Assembly: GCA_009775265.1 (NCBI GenBank)
Contig: VSPG01000012.1
Location: 1 to 52,373, forward strand
Reading direction: 5' to 3'
Length of the DNA stretch: 52,373 nt
DNA from: Muribaculaceae bacterium
GTDB lineage: Bacteria; Bacteroidota; Bacteroidia; Bacteroidales; Muribaculaceae
The first letter of the stretch is position 1; each line of letters opens with the position of its first letter. Of this stretch, positions 33,001 to 41,130 are shown one piece after another. The position numbers and the translations under genes were made by a program. Below the pieces are notes generated by a model. The model was not told the DNA's origin. It was given only the letters and a program-made list of their open reading frames with translations, and searched no databases.

Positions 33001-35565
33001 ATCGTTCGTGGTTATGCTGCGGCTTTCGACAAGAAGCGGGAGCCCGGCAGGCATAGAATTCAATGCCACGTTATAAACCGCTATATAGTCTGCCGAATTT
33101 TCCGTTTCAGCCAAGGCGGGGTCAGCCGGCTCGACGACAAGACGGTAATAGCCGCCACGCACCCTGTCCAAATCGGCAACAGGCTTGAGCGAACGGCACC
33201 GGCCTGACGCCACAACCCTGCTGCTTCCTTTCTCTTCCAATTTCCATTTAAGTTCAATATCGGCTTTATTTCCTTTGGCATCATAGACCGATACAGGCAG
33301 AATGGTTTCAGTAAGCGCGTTCATGAACTGCCCGGCTATAATGTTAATCAGGTAGGGGCGGCCGTTTGTGAACGGAATATCGGCGGTGGCGGTCTCGGCT
33401 GCCACCGTAGTCGCTACGATTGATGCGGAGAAATCATGGCCGTCGTTTTCTTCAAGCATTCCGGCAGGCACAACGAGCGAAAAGCGGCCGCCCTCGTCGG
33501 TTTCGGCCACAACGCGTCCGAGCCTACGGGCAGGTTGCCACCAACGCCAGCGCAGAGCCTCGCGGATTTCCGCTACAACCTGCGCGCGCGCCACCGGCAT
33601 GCCGGAATATGTCAACGCACGCCCTTTGAGCGTAACTTCCCCTGTAGTCGGCTCATCTCGCAACACATCCGTGTCGGTAATCTCGAAAGTGGGCATGCGA
33701 TAGTCGCTTACCATTACATACGTACGGCCTTCCACATCGCCGGAGATTTTCGCGAGCAGACTATAGTTGCCGGTGAGGGCGCCGTCGTCAGGCAGCACGA
33801 AGCTTCCGAACGCGCTGCCATACCGGTCCGTCACCACTTCGGCCGTGTCTACCGGCTGGCCATTCGCATCATTCAACACAACAGAGGCCATCAAAGAAGC
33901 GGCAGCCGAACGCGAACGCAACCCGTCGTCGCTGCAGTCGGCTATCATGACCCATTTCAGCGTGTCGCCGGGATGGTATATTGGCCTTGCCGGAAGCAGC
34001 GCCACATTAAACTGACGCTGAGGATGTTCCTGACCGACCCACGGCGAGCGAAGGTCTACCCTGCCGGCAAAATCAAGACGACGGCCGTCCGGGGTAATTG
34101 CCGACACTTCATAGCCTCCGTTTCCAGGCAGCCTGAACCGCGCTACACCGAGATGGTCGGTAGTTGCCATAGGCACAGGCGAGCCATTGCTGTATTTGGC
34201 GGCAAGCACACGCACACCCTCCACCGGCGCACCGCCGGCGTAATCGGCCATGACGACAACCTGTTCGCTCGTTCCGGTGAATGCTACAGGCAGATACGGA
34301 GTGCATACAATCAGCTTATATGAACCATAGCCACGCTTACTCCCTGTTTTACCGTTAAGAGTCGGCACCACCGCATACATACCCGGCTTGTCAAGAACAG
34401 CTGTCATAGTATGTTTTGAAGAATCAAGAGTGTCCACTGCCTCGAATCTGAACGTTTCCAAGGCTTTAAGACCCGCAAGTTCTATGCCGTTGCGGCTCTT
34501 GAGCATTTTGGGAGTAACGGCGTACACTTCGGCTCCGGCAGTGGCCGCGTAAGACGCATCGGCATTTATTTCAAACGGAACCGACGGACATACGAGCGAC
34601 GGGCAGGCTATGTCTACGCCGGGACGACGCAGGTTTATCAGCATGTTGCGCAGCGTATTGTTGTCCCAATATAACGGAAAGCGCTCCAGCGAAATTTCAA
34701 TTTCTTCAATGAGTTTACGCCGGAAAGCCGCATGGGCTGCATTCCCGTCGCCCGCATACGGCGGGTCTATGGCGGAAAGTATTATTCGCGCGTATTCATC
34801 ACGGCTATGGTCTTCGTAATACTCCAGCAGACGCTCGGAGTAGCGCGGCGTCAATGTCGATTCCCGGAATATCTGCAACTCCCAATAATAGTACGAAGCC
34901 GATCCCTTGGACGAAGCGTCGCGACGCTCGCGCCTTATTTCCGAAGCGGCCGAGGGCATGTCCACTTCGTCAAGAAGTTCGGCCACATCTACAGCCACAA
35001 AATCGGCTAACATAGGAAAATATATAAGGGTACGGTCATCAGCCTTTACCGCTTCCGAATATTCCGCCAAAGGCACATCAGCATCCCGGGCCATGGCCAT
35101 GGCTGCTTTCGCCCTGCCAGCTATCTGCGCGCGGAACTGCACGCCGCTCCATTCCGAAATATCGGCAGGCAACGGCTCGGCCGGGGTATCAATTCGGTCG
35201 TAAACCCACTTCTGGCGCATATAAAGGCTATATAGAAGTTTTGCATCTATCAGCCGCATAAGCGATTTCGCCGGCTTCACCGTCTCCGCCGCGGCAAGCT
35301 GCTCCACTGCGCCGACAAGCGAAAACGCACTGTCGGGATCGATTGACTGCGAAGCCGTGCAGATTTCGAGAACAGCACGCACCCTTTGGGGCGCAGCATC
35401 GTCCCGGCCCTCAGTAGCCTTTAACGTGGCATATGCATCAGCCAGCACCTTCCGCGGATAAGTAAAATCCGGTTCCGACGTTTTTGCCGCCACAGAAGGC
35501 GTTACGCCGGCAAAAACTATGCCGAGCGACAATAATATTTTTTTCAGTAGCATCATATCTGTCAT
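30058..35565 (-). CDS. Large alpha-2-macroglobulin-like exported protein without thioester
   Basis: About 1,835 residues from the ATG at 35565 (35556 and 35553 also fit). A signal peptide (MLLKKILLSLGIVFAGVTPSVAA) is followed by MG-type beta domains, including MG2-like NVALLPARPIYHPGDTLKW and FVLPDDGALTGNYSLLAKI. A low-complexity bait-like acidic region (ESIELEEGAVVMDSDTGTG) comes next. The A2M domain starts near EEAFWMPQLTADEAGNVDID, and an alpha/alpha toroid includes SLLLDAGRIEDNVKASIGVLSSLACRDGG. Where thioester members have Cys-x-x-Gln, this protein has EYESTSTPGAVNSL, so it cannot form the covalent bond. A protease-trapping or envelope-surveillance role is inferred. Expressed alone, divergent from the PASTA gene. 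Confidence 0.87.
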   Translation of the reverse strand: MTDMMLLKKILLSLGIVFAGVTPSVAAKTSEPDFTYPRKVLADAYATLKATEGRDDAAPQRVRAVLEICTASQSIDPDSAFSLVGAVEQLAAAETVKPAKSLMRLIDAKLLYSLYMRQKWVYDRIDTPAEPLPADISEWSGVQFRAQIAGRAKAAMAMARDADVPLAEYSEAVKADDRTLIYFPMLADFVAVDVAELLDEVDMPSAASEIRRERRDASSKGSASYYYWELQIFRESTLTPRYSERLLEYYEDHSRDEYARIILSAIDPPYAGDGNAAHAAFRRKLIEEIEISLERFPLYWDNNTLRNMLINLRRPGVDIACPSLVCPSVPFEINADASYAATAGAEVYAVTPKMLKSRNGIELAGLKALETFRFEAVDTLDSSKHTMTAVLDKPGMYAVVPTLNGKTGSKRGYGSYKLIVCTPYLPVAFTGTSEQVVVMADYAGGAPVEGVRVLAAKYSNGSPVPMATTDHLGVARFRLPGNGGYEVSAITPDGRRLDFAGRVDLRSPWVGQEHPQRQFNVALLPARPIYHPGDTLKWVMIADCSDDGLRSRSAAASLMASVVLNDANGQPVDTAEVVTDRYGSAFGSFVLPDDGALTGNYSLLAKISGDVEGRTYVMVSDYRMPTFEITDTDVLRDEPTTGEVTLKGRALTYSGMPVARAQVVAEIREALRWRWWQPARRLGRVVAETDEGGRFSLVVPAGMLEENDGHDFSASIVATTVAAETATADIPFTNGRPYLINIIAGQFMNALTETILPVSVYDAKGNKADIELKWKLEEKGSSRVVASGRCRSLKPVADLDRVRGGYYRLVVEPADPALAETENSADYIAVYNVALNSMPAGLPLLVESRSITTNDAGRASFRYGVAANDTWLYAALCAGNEIVEVEVHKREKGFRHLSLDLPSGADRGKLVIFTVRDGRVFAYNIEVVRPEHRTLTITGDSFRDRLVPGSGERWRLHVAHDNGTPAAAAMAATMYNHSLDALQPMSWPSSFGLAVRWPQMSLSRLESHEIGESMEADVKWFKTQDLVTPKLRFLPEAGYAVLYDNVVVRGTSATAAPRMMMKSAASANGAAMEESIELEEGAVVMDSDTGTGASESGADSPSAECFDYRESDVEEAFWMPQLTADEAGNVDIDFVLPDANATWRMMALAWTSDMQAGKLVRDFVAAKPVMVQPNLPRFLREGDSARVLATVYNNSGEECEINSVVEVFDPVSMKTLFSSESTDIVAADGSTVVAIDIVAPYDATAIGYRVRSGNAAFSDGEQALIPVESAQCDVVESTAFYLNPGDKPFKLRVPSGRDVSYTLQYCQNPLWSIIKALPGLVEYESTSTPGAVNSLFAACTARGIVERTPQVAEAMKAWKGDDITSRLEQNDALKIAALRATPWVQAAQSDSERMARLSLLLDAGRIEDNVKASIGVLSSLACRDGGLKWGKWNEESSHWATMLALHDLGLLQMAGYLPRDSRLEAILNSALGYIDVKLKESSEGKVYPDMSYAVMRSMWKNVSPSLHGQRVLQATLQHCIKNWRSASTSEKANMAILLDIYGYGNVAKQILGSVDEFAVATPSQGISFPSVGSIGQYAPMLMAYGRISPASPLIDGMRQWLIVREQATSGLAAYDATQLVGAFVNSGTPWHTDNRPASVTLRGRRVDLGNACSYGGEATVALGSEAAGAMLEIAPMADVPSYGALISSYRSEPSDVKAASCEAISVEKRIMAVAADGTLSYADNVELGQRVRVLLTLHVSRDMEYVTVVDERAASLEPLDQTPGYVTSGGARFYRENRDASTRMFISYLPKGTYQLSYDCTAGLSGIFSAGLATVQSALAPALTAHSAGAVLEVQ

Positions 35566-35583
35566 CGTAAATATATGTAAACG

Positions 35584-35591
35584 CAAAATTA
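35584..35591 (-). promoter_or_regulatory. Candidate promoter -7 box of the alpha-2-macroglobulin-like gene
   Basis: On the minus strand this reads TAATTTTG, 18 nt before the ATG at 35565. It lies only about 33 nt from the opposing TAATTTTG box of the PASTA gene, so the two promoters overlap and may compete. Confidence 0.55.
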
Positions 35592-35624
35592 GCAAATTTT
35601 GTGAGACGTCCGAAAAAAAATCAC

Positions 35625-35632
35625 TAATTTTG
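35625..35632 (+). promoter_or_regulatory. Promoter -7 box of the PASTA-RluD operon
   Basis: TAATTTTG with the ATG four bases later (TAATTTTGCGGTATG). A TTTTG lies 23 nt upstream. The spacing predicts transcription starting at the ATG, giving a leaderless mRNA, as also seen before bioA. Confidence 0.55.
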
Positions 35633-35636
35633 CGGT

Positions 35637-36296
35637 ATGAACAACGACAAGCCATCCGTAAGACGCTTCTACAGCAAGCACCCCATAGTCAGCCATATCA
35701 TAATCATGGCAGCAACAGCCGTGGTGCTGGTATGGTTCGCCATGATTTTCCTGAACGTATGGACTCATCACGGCTCCACCTCAACGGTGCCTCAGGTAAA
35801 GAACCTCCCCTACTCCACGGCAGCCGAACTGCTGCGGGACTGCAGCCTGAGCATAGAGATTTCCGACTCCGTATACGACAGGGACGCAGCCCCCGGCACA
35901 GTGCTCGAAAGCTGGCCGCGCGCAGGCGCCGTGGTTAAGCGCGGACGTCAGGTATATGTCACCGTAACGGCGTTCTCGCCAAAAATGGTACGCATCACGA
36001 TGCCCGTCACCGGCGTGTCTTCGCGCCAGGCTGTAAGCTATCTGCGCGGGCTCGGCATCACCGGCATACGAATCGTTTCAGTGCCGTCGCAATATCCTGA
36101 CCTCGTGGAGTCCGCCAAAGCTGACGGAAAGATGTTGCGCGTCGACAGCGAAATCCCGGTGACAGCAACCGTCACACTTGAAGTGGGTTCGGCTCCTGAA
36201 AAACCGCAAACGGAAGACGTACCCTACGACAACACCGAACTGCAATCCGAAAACGCCACCACTGCAGACGAAGACGGCAACGCAATTTTTGACTGA
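35637..36296 (+). CDS. Membrane-anchored PASTA domain protein
   Basis: A 219-residue protein with a short cytoplasmic N-terminus, one transmembrane helix (residues about 20-43, IIIMAATAVVLVWFAMIFLNVW) and periplasmic PASTA repeats. The first runs from TVPQVKNLPYSTAAELLRDCSLSIEI to VYVTVTAF; a second, weaker one follows (RITMPVTGVSSRQAVSYLRGLG). A disordered acidic tail ends the protein. PASTA domains bind peptidoglycan or beta-lactam-like ligands. There is no kinase domain, so it is not a PknB-type receptor; such short PASTA proteins regularly sit before rluD in Bacteroidetes. The next ATG overlaps its stop by one base (TGATG). Confidence 0.9.
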   Translation: MNNDKPSVRRFYSKHPIVSHIIIMAATAVVLVWFAMIFLNVWTHHGSTSTVPQVKNLPYSTAAELLRDCSLSIEISDSVYDRDAAPGTVLESWPRAGAVVKRGRQVYVTVTAFSPKMVRITMPVTGVSSRQAVSYLRGLGITGIRIVSVPSQYPDLVESAKADGKMLRVDSEIPVTATVTLEVGSAPEKPQTEDVPYDNTELQSENATTADEDGNAIFD

Positions 36297-37384
36297 TGGA
36301 CGAAAACAAGGATTATTCCGTTGCCGGCACAGAAAGCGCCGACAGCGAAGCGCCTCGCATTGTCGACCTCGGAGACGGACGTGAGCTATACGAACATTTC
36401 CGATTCGTAGCAGACAAGGGCCAGGAATTGCTGCGTGTGGACAAATTTCTGGCGCTCAGGCTTCAGAAGTCGAGCCGCAACCGCATTCAGCAGGCCGCAC
36501 AGGCCGGATGCATAGTCGTGAACGGCCGACCTGTAAAAAGCAACTACCGCGTAAAGCCGCTCGACACCGTGCTCGTAGTGATGGACCGCCCGCGCTACGA
36601 CTTTGAAATCATAGCCGAAGACATTCCGCTCGACATTGTGTACGAAGACAAAACGGTACTCGTCGTCAACAAACCGGCCGGACTTGTAGTGCATCCGGGA
36701 CACGGCAACTATTCCGGCACGCTCGTCAACGCTCTCGCATGGCATTTCCGCGACACCCCCGACTATGATGTCAGCGACCCGCGTCTCGGCCTTGTGCACA
36801 GAATAGACAAAGACACGTCGGGACTGCTCGTGGTGGCCAAAACACCCGATGCAAAAACCCATCTCGGGCGACAGTTTTTCAATAAAACCACGCGCAGGGA
36901 ATACGTGGCCGTGGTGTGGGGCGTGCCTGACCCTGCGACAGGCCGAATCGAGGGCAACATCGGACGCAACGAGCGCGACCGGCTGCAAATGGCCGTATAT
37001 CCGCCGGGCGACGAGCGCGGCAAGCATGCCGTCACCCACTACGAAGTGCTCGAGAATCTCGGACATGTGTCAGTTGTGCGCTGCGTGCTCGAGACCGGAC
37101 GCACACACCAGATAAGGGTGCATATGCGCCACATAGGCCACACACTATTCAACGATGCACGCTACGGCGGCGATACAGCCCTGCGCGGACTCCGCTCTGC
37201 ATCGTACAATGCTTTCGTGAGCAATTGCTTCGCCACCTGTCCGCGACAGGCCCTGCACGCCCGTACCCTCGGATTCGTACATCCCGATACAGGCAAAGAG
37301 CTGTTTTTCAACTCCGAAATACCCTCTGACATGACGGCTCTCATAGAACGATGGCGCAACTATTCGGCCTCGCACAGCGTTTAA
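36296..37384 (+). CDS. rluD: RluA-family 23S rRNA pseudouridine synthase (RluD-like)
   Basis: A 362-residue enzyme. The S4 RNA-binding domain (DKFLALRLQKSSRNRIQQAA and GCIVVNGRPVKSNYRVK) lies at residues about 45-100. The catalytic domain has PAGLVVHPGHGNYSGTLVNAL and the catalytic Asp in LVHRIDKDTSGLLVVAK, with CVLETGRTHQIRVH further on. It converts uridines in large-subunit rRNA; RluD-like specificity is inferred from domain plan. It has an N-terminal extension of about 40 residues. Coupled to the PASTA gene by TGATG. In many Bacteroidales a D-Ala-D-Ala ligase follows here, but none is present. Confidence 0.94.
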   Translation: MDENKDYSVAGTESADSEAPRIVDLGDGRELYEHFRFVADKGQELLRVDKFLALRLQKSSRNRIQQAAQAGCIVVNGRPVKSNYRVKPLDTVLVVMDRPRYDFEIIAEDIPLDIVYEDKTVLVVNKPAGLVVHPGHGNYSGTLVNALAWHFRDTPDYDVSDPRLGLVHRIDKDTSGLLVVAKTPDAKTHLGRQFFNKTTRREYVAVVWGVPDPATGRIEGNIGRNERDRLQMAVYPPGDERGKHAVTHYEVLENLGHVSVVRCVLETGRTHQIRVHMRHIGHTLFNDARYGGDTALRGLRSASYNAFVSNCFATCPRQALHARTLGFVHPDTGKELFFNSEIPSDMTALIERWRNYSASHSV

Positions 37385-37399
37385 TTGAATATTTTGTTG

Positions 37400-37407
37400 T
37401 AATTTTG
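37400..37407 (+). promoter_or_regulatory. Candidate -7 box upstream of the acyltransferase gene
   Basis: TAATTTTG lies 29-36 nt before the ATG at 37436. No good -33 element is seen at the proper spacing, so the gene may also be read from the upstream operon. Confidence 0.4.
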
Positions 37408-37435
37408 CCGCTCGAAACGACATCGATTCGCAACC

Positions 37436-38635
37436 ATGATGACGAATAGCAAAGACTCAGAACATATACTACCCGAAGAGTTTCATGACATAGCTCCCTA
37501 CGACGACTCACAGTTCCACGACAAGATGCGGAATCTTGTAAAAGAACCTGGATTCGAACATGCCGTGCGTTATGTCATGCCAGACGTCGACTATGACGAA
37601 TTTTGCCGCGAACTGCTGCAAGTGCCTACTCAAGACGATTTCCAGCGTGGAATCATGGGTAAATTCCTTGAATTTCTCGCCGCCCGTACCACCTCAGGAA
37701 TAAGTTTCGACGGTGTCGAGAACCTGAAGCCCGGCACCAGCTATACATTTATTACCAACCACCGCGACATTGTGCTTGACGCATCGTTCCTGAACCTGTG
37801 CTTCATACGCAAAGGCATGCCCGTCACGCAGGTGGCCATAGGCAACAACCTGCTCATCTACGAGTGGATAAGCGACCTCGTGAAGCTGAACCGCAGTTTC
37901 ATCGTGAAACGCGATGTGAAGATTACCGATGCTCTGAATGCAGCGCGCCAATTGTCGGCCTACATACACTACACCATCTCGCAGCGCCATGAATCCGTGT
38001 GGATAGCCCAACGCGAAGGACGCGCCAAGGACAGCAACGACCTCACCCAGGAAAGCCTTATAAAAATGCTCGGTCTTGCCGGAGAAGGCTCCGTGCGCGA
38101 AAGACTCATGGAGGTGAACCTTATGCCGGTGTCGATAAGCTACGAATACGACCCCAACGACTATCTGAAGGCAAGCGAATTCCTGATGCGCCGCCGCGAC
38201 CCCCACTTCCACAAAAGCAAGCGCGACGACCTGCTGAGCATGGAAACCGGTCTGCTGAGCCCCAAAGGACGTATCCATTTCCGCATCGGCCCGTGCATCA
38301 ACGAAGGACTCGCCTCTTTCGGCTCAGACGAGCGAAGCCCGGTGGTGCGCGAAACATGCCGCCTGATAGACACCGCCATACACCGCGGCTACCATATCTA
38401 CCCGTGCAACTATATCGCGTATGACGAATATCACGGCACAGAACGTTTTGCCGACTGCTATACGGCAGACGACGTGCAGCGCTTCGACAACTATATAAAT
38501 GCCCAGCTCGACAAGGTGGAGATTCCTGACGTGAGCAACGAGGAACGCGCCTATATGCGCCATATGGTGCTTATGATGTATGCCAACCCGCTCGTCAACC
38601 AGCTTCGGGCGCAAGGCGTCAAAACCGACGCCTGA
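37436..38635 (+). CDS. 1-acyl-sn-glycerol-3-phosphate acyltransferase-like protein
   Basis: A 399-residue protein of the PlsC/GPAT superfamily. The catalytic H-x4-D motif is NHRDIVLD (residues about 102-109). The second block is KLNRSFIVKRDV and the third, with its Glu, is VWIAQREGRAKDSNDLTQES, as in enzymes that acylate glycerol phosphates. There is no clear membrane helix, so it is probably peripheral. A role in phospholipid or related lipid synthesis is likely; the exact acceptor is unknown. It overlaps the following phosphoesterase gene by one base (TGATG at 38633-38637). Confidence 0.88.
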   Translation: MMTNSKDSEHILPEEFHDIAPYDDSQFHDKMRNLVKEPGFEHAVRYVMPDVDYDEFCRELLQVPTQDDFQRGIMGKFLEFLAARTTSGISFDGVENLKPGTSYTFITNHRDIVLDASFLNLCFIRKGMPVTQVAIGNNLLIYEWISDLVKLNRSFIVKRDVKITDALNAARQLSAYIHYTISQRHESVWIAQREGRAKDSNDLTQESLIKMLGLAGEGSVRERLMEVNLMPVSISYEYDPNDYLKASEFLMRRRDPHFHKSKRDDLLSMETGLLSPKGRIHFRIGPCINEGLASFGSDERSPVVRETCRLIDTAIHRGYHIYPCNYIAYDEYHGTERFADCYTADDVQRFDNYINAQLDKVEIPDVSNEERAYMRHMVLMMYANPLVNQLRAQGVKTDA

Positions 38636-39792
38636 TGAGGCTTCCGCTTGTATTGGCCCTTGTGGCGTTAGCGCTCAACATTGTTGTTGACGCCTATGTT
38701 TATTCCCGTCTCCAGAAGAGGCCGGGGCTACGCAAGGCGCATGCCGCTCTGTCGGTTGTGCTTACGCTGTTATGGATAGGGATAATATGTGTACCGAAAC
38801 GCATTGGCGACGATTCATTCCTTTTAGGTCTGATGTGGGTCATATACGCCTACTGGACGGTGTATATGCCGAAATATGTAGCAGCCGTGTTCGACATCGT
38901 AGCCGCAATTCCAATGATATGGCACGGCAGACGTTGGCGCATCGTAAGCGGAGCCGGCACAGTATGCGCCACGCTGGTGTTTGCCGCAATGTGGTGGGGA
39001 GCCACGGAGGAACGGTTTCGCCTTGACATCAAAAAAATAGAAATCGAGATTCCGAATCTGCCGACATCCATGCAGGGCACCAAATTGGTGCAGATAAGCG
39101 ACTGGCATGTCGGAAGCTACGGCACAGACACCACCTTCGTAAGCCGCACGGTAGACGCGATAAACGCACTCAGGCCGGATGCTGTATTGTTCACCGGCGA
39201 CCTCGTGAACCGACACAGCGACGAACTTCGCCCCTTCACAGGAGTTTTGTCCCGCCTCAAAGCGCCTATGGGTGTGTATTCGGTGATGGGCAACCACGAC
39301 TACGGCGACTATTACCGCTGGCCCGATGAACAGGCACACCGGGCCGACGCCGACAGTCTGCGCGCCATGCAGGCCGATATGGGTTGGCGTGTACTTGACA
39401 ACGCCATGGTAAATCTCGGAGAAATAAAACTAATCGGAGTCGAAAACATAGGCGATCCTCCATTCCGCACCCATGGCGACCTGCGCAAAGCATGTCCGGG
39501 ACTTGCCGACCTTTCGCCAAAGATTCTTATGTCGCACAATCCGGCACACTGGACCGACAGCATAGCCGGACGCAAGGACGTGAACATAGCGCTCACGCTC
39601 TCGGGACACACCCACGCCATGCAGATAGAAGTGGCAGGATTCTCGCCGGCCAAATGGAGGTACCCCAAGTGGGGAGGCCTGTACGACGACAATGCCGGCC
39701 ACAGACTCTACGTCAACACCGGCCTCGGCACTGTAGGCCTGCCCATGCGCATAGGAGCCACACCGGAAATCACGGTAATAACGCTTAAATAA
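38635..39792 (+). CDS. Membrane-anchored metallophosphoesterase
   Basis: A 385-residue protein with about four N-terminal transmembrane helices (within residues 1-125) and a calcineurin-like phosphoesterase domain on the far side. Metal-binding motifs are in order: QISDWHVGS (D-x-H), FTGDLVNR (GD), MGNHDYGDYYRW (GNHD) and LSGHTHAMQ (GHTH). This is the YkuE/YaeI type, acting on phospholipid-like or unknown phosphoesters in the envelope. Coupling with the acyltransferase gene points to lipid metabolism. It ends at a terminator. Confidence 0.9.
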   Translation: MRLPLVLALVALALNIVVDAYVYSRLQKRPGLRKAHAALSVVLTLLWIGIICVPKRIGDDSFLLGLMWVIYAYWTVYMPKYVAAVFDIVAAIPMIWHGRRWRIVSGAGTVCATLVFAAMWWGATEERFRLDIKKIEIEIPNLPTSMQGTKLVQISDWHVGSYGTDTTFVSRTVDAINALRPDAVLFTGDLVNRHSDELRPFTGVLSRLKAPMGVYSVMGNHDYGDYYRWPDEQAHRADADSLRAMQADMGWRVLDNAMVNLGEIKLIGVENIGDPPFRTHGDLRKACPGLADLSPKILMSHNPAHWTDSIAGRKDVNIALTLSGHTHAMQIEVAGFSPAKWRYPKWGGLYDDNAGHRLYVNTGLGTVGLPMRIGATPEITVITLK

Positions 39793-39814
39793 CAATATTG
39801 CAACAATCAATACC

Positions 39815-39856
39815 CCTAAAAAGGTGCCCGACTTATTGTCCGGACGCCTTTTTAGG
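39815..39856 (+). terminator. Terminator after the phosphoesterase gene, overlapping the next promoter
   Basis: A 16-bp stem (39815-39830 with 39841-39856) with two wobble pairs and a 10-nt loop. The TTG that fits as the -33 element of the GH5 promoter (39836-39838) lies within the loop, so termination and initiation signals are interleaved. Confidence 0.75.
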
Positions 39857-39866
39857 CGTAAATTTG
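39836..39866 (+). promoter_or_regulatory. Promoter of the GH5 gene pair
   Basis: TTG at 39836-39838 and TAAATTTG at 39859-39866 are 20 nt apart, a good Bacteroidetes promoter. Start near 39871 leaves a leader of about 12 nt before the ATG at 39883. Confidence 0.65.
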
Positions 39867-39882
39867 CGTCAAAACCAATATC

Positions 39883-41130
39883 ATGAGAAAACACATTTTC
39901 TACATTACAATCGCCGTTTTCGGAATCATGTTCCATTCATGCACGTCCGGGAAACAAGAACAAAAGCAAGCAGAAGCCACCGACAGCATCACAGCGCTGG
40001 AGTACGCCCGGTCCATGGGTGCGGGATGGAATCTCGGCAATCAGTTTGACGCCTATAAAGACGGCGTAGCATCCGAAACAGCATGGGGCAACAAACCTGC
40101 CACGCAAGCGCTTTTCGACAGTGTCGCAGCCGCCGGATTCAACCACGTACGCATTCCTGTGACATGGCTCGGGCATTTCGGACCAGCACCCGACTACCGC
40201 ATAGACTCAGCATGGCTCAACCGTATTGCCGAAATTGTGGACTACGCTGAGAACGCAGGACTCAAAGCCATCGTAAACATCCATCACGACGGCGGAGATT
40301 CAGCACATTGGCTCGACATAAAGGGAGCAGCGACCGATTCTGTACGCAACGCCGAGGTGACCGCGCAGTTTGCTGCCATGTGGACACAGATAGCACGCCG
40401 TTTTGCCGACAAAGGCGACTTCCTGATGTTCGAGGCCGTCAATGAAATCCACGACGGCGGATGGGGCTGGGGAGCCAACCTCAAGGACAACGGCGCCCAA
40501 TACGCCACGCACAACGGCTGGATGCAGACATTCGTCGATGCCGTGCGTGCCACAGGAGGCAACAACGCCACCCGTTTCCTCGGCATTCCCGGATACTGCA
40601 CAAACCCCAGAATCACCATCGACAATCTTGTCCTTCCCGCCGACAGTGTGCCCGACCGCCTGCTTGTGGCCGTACACTTCTACGACCCTGTGACATTTGC
40701 CATCAACGGAAAAAAGACCGAATGGGGACACACAGGAGACCCGGCACTCACCGAGAAATGGGGCGACGAGAAAAACGTGACTGACACGTTCGACGCCCTG
40801 AAAGCGAAATTCATAGACAACGGCGTGCCTGTGTATATCGGCGAAGCAGGCTGCGGCAACCGCGACGGCGAACGCGCAGAGGCCTTCCGCCGTTATTATC
40901 TGTCCTATGTATGGCGAGCTGCTGCCGACCGCGGCATAGCAATAACATATTGGGACAATGGTTACAACACGACCGGTAACGAAGCATTCGGTCTGTTCGA
41001 CCGCTCCACCGGCAGTTTCTACAGCCCCGTCACGCGTGCGGCAGCCATGGCAATGACAGACAGCTACAACCGCACCGACAGCACTATTACACTTGAAAAC
41101 ATATACAACAACGCTCCATCAAAAAAATGA
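39883..41130 (+). CDS. GH5 family glycoside hydrolase lipoprotein (endoglucanase-like), copy 1
   Basis: A 415-residue lipoprotein, with lipobox FHSC (Cys20) followed by TSGKQEQ. The catalytic domain starts with GAGWNLGNQFDAYKDG. It has the general acid Glu188 in FEAVNEIHDGGWGWG and the nucleophile Glu321 in VYIGEAGCGNR, and the conserved HHDG and HFYDP segments, which fits GH5 enzymes cleaving beta-glucans, glucomannan or similar chains. The residues after Cys lack the acidic run typical of surface export, so this copy may stay in the periplasm. Its stop overlaps copy 2 (ATGA). No SusC/SusD pair lies nearby. Confidence 0.9.
   Translation: MRKHIFYITIAVFGIMFHSCTSGKQEQKQAEATDSITALEYARSMGAGWNLGNQFDAYKDGVASETAWGNKPATQALFDSVAAAGFNHVRIPVTWLGHFGPAPDYRIDSAWLNRIAEIVDYAENAGLKAIVNIHHDGGDSAHWLDIKGAATDSVRNAEVTAQFAAMWTQIARRFADKGDFLMFEAVNEIHDGGWGWGANLKDNGAQYATHNGWMQTFVDAVRATGGNNATRFLGIPGYCTNPRITIDNLVLPADSVPDRLLVAVHFYDPVTFAINGKKTEWGHTGDPALTEKWGDEKNVTDTFDALKAKFIDNGVPVYIGEAGCGNRDGERAEAFRRYYLSYVWRAAADRGIAITYWDNGYNTTGNEAFGLFDRSTGSFYSPVTRAAAMAMTDSYNRTDSTITLENIYNNAPSKK

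Noticed and set aside
35637..36296. PknB-type Ser/Thr kinase for the PASTA protein
   Set aside because: Only a short tail lies before the membrane helix; there is no kinase domain in this or adjacent genes.
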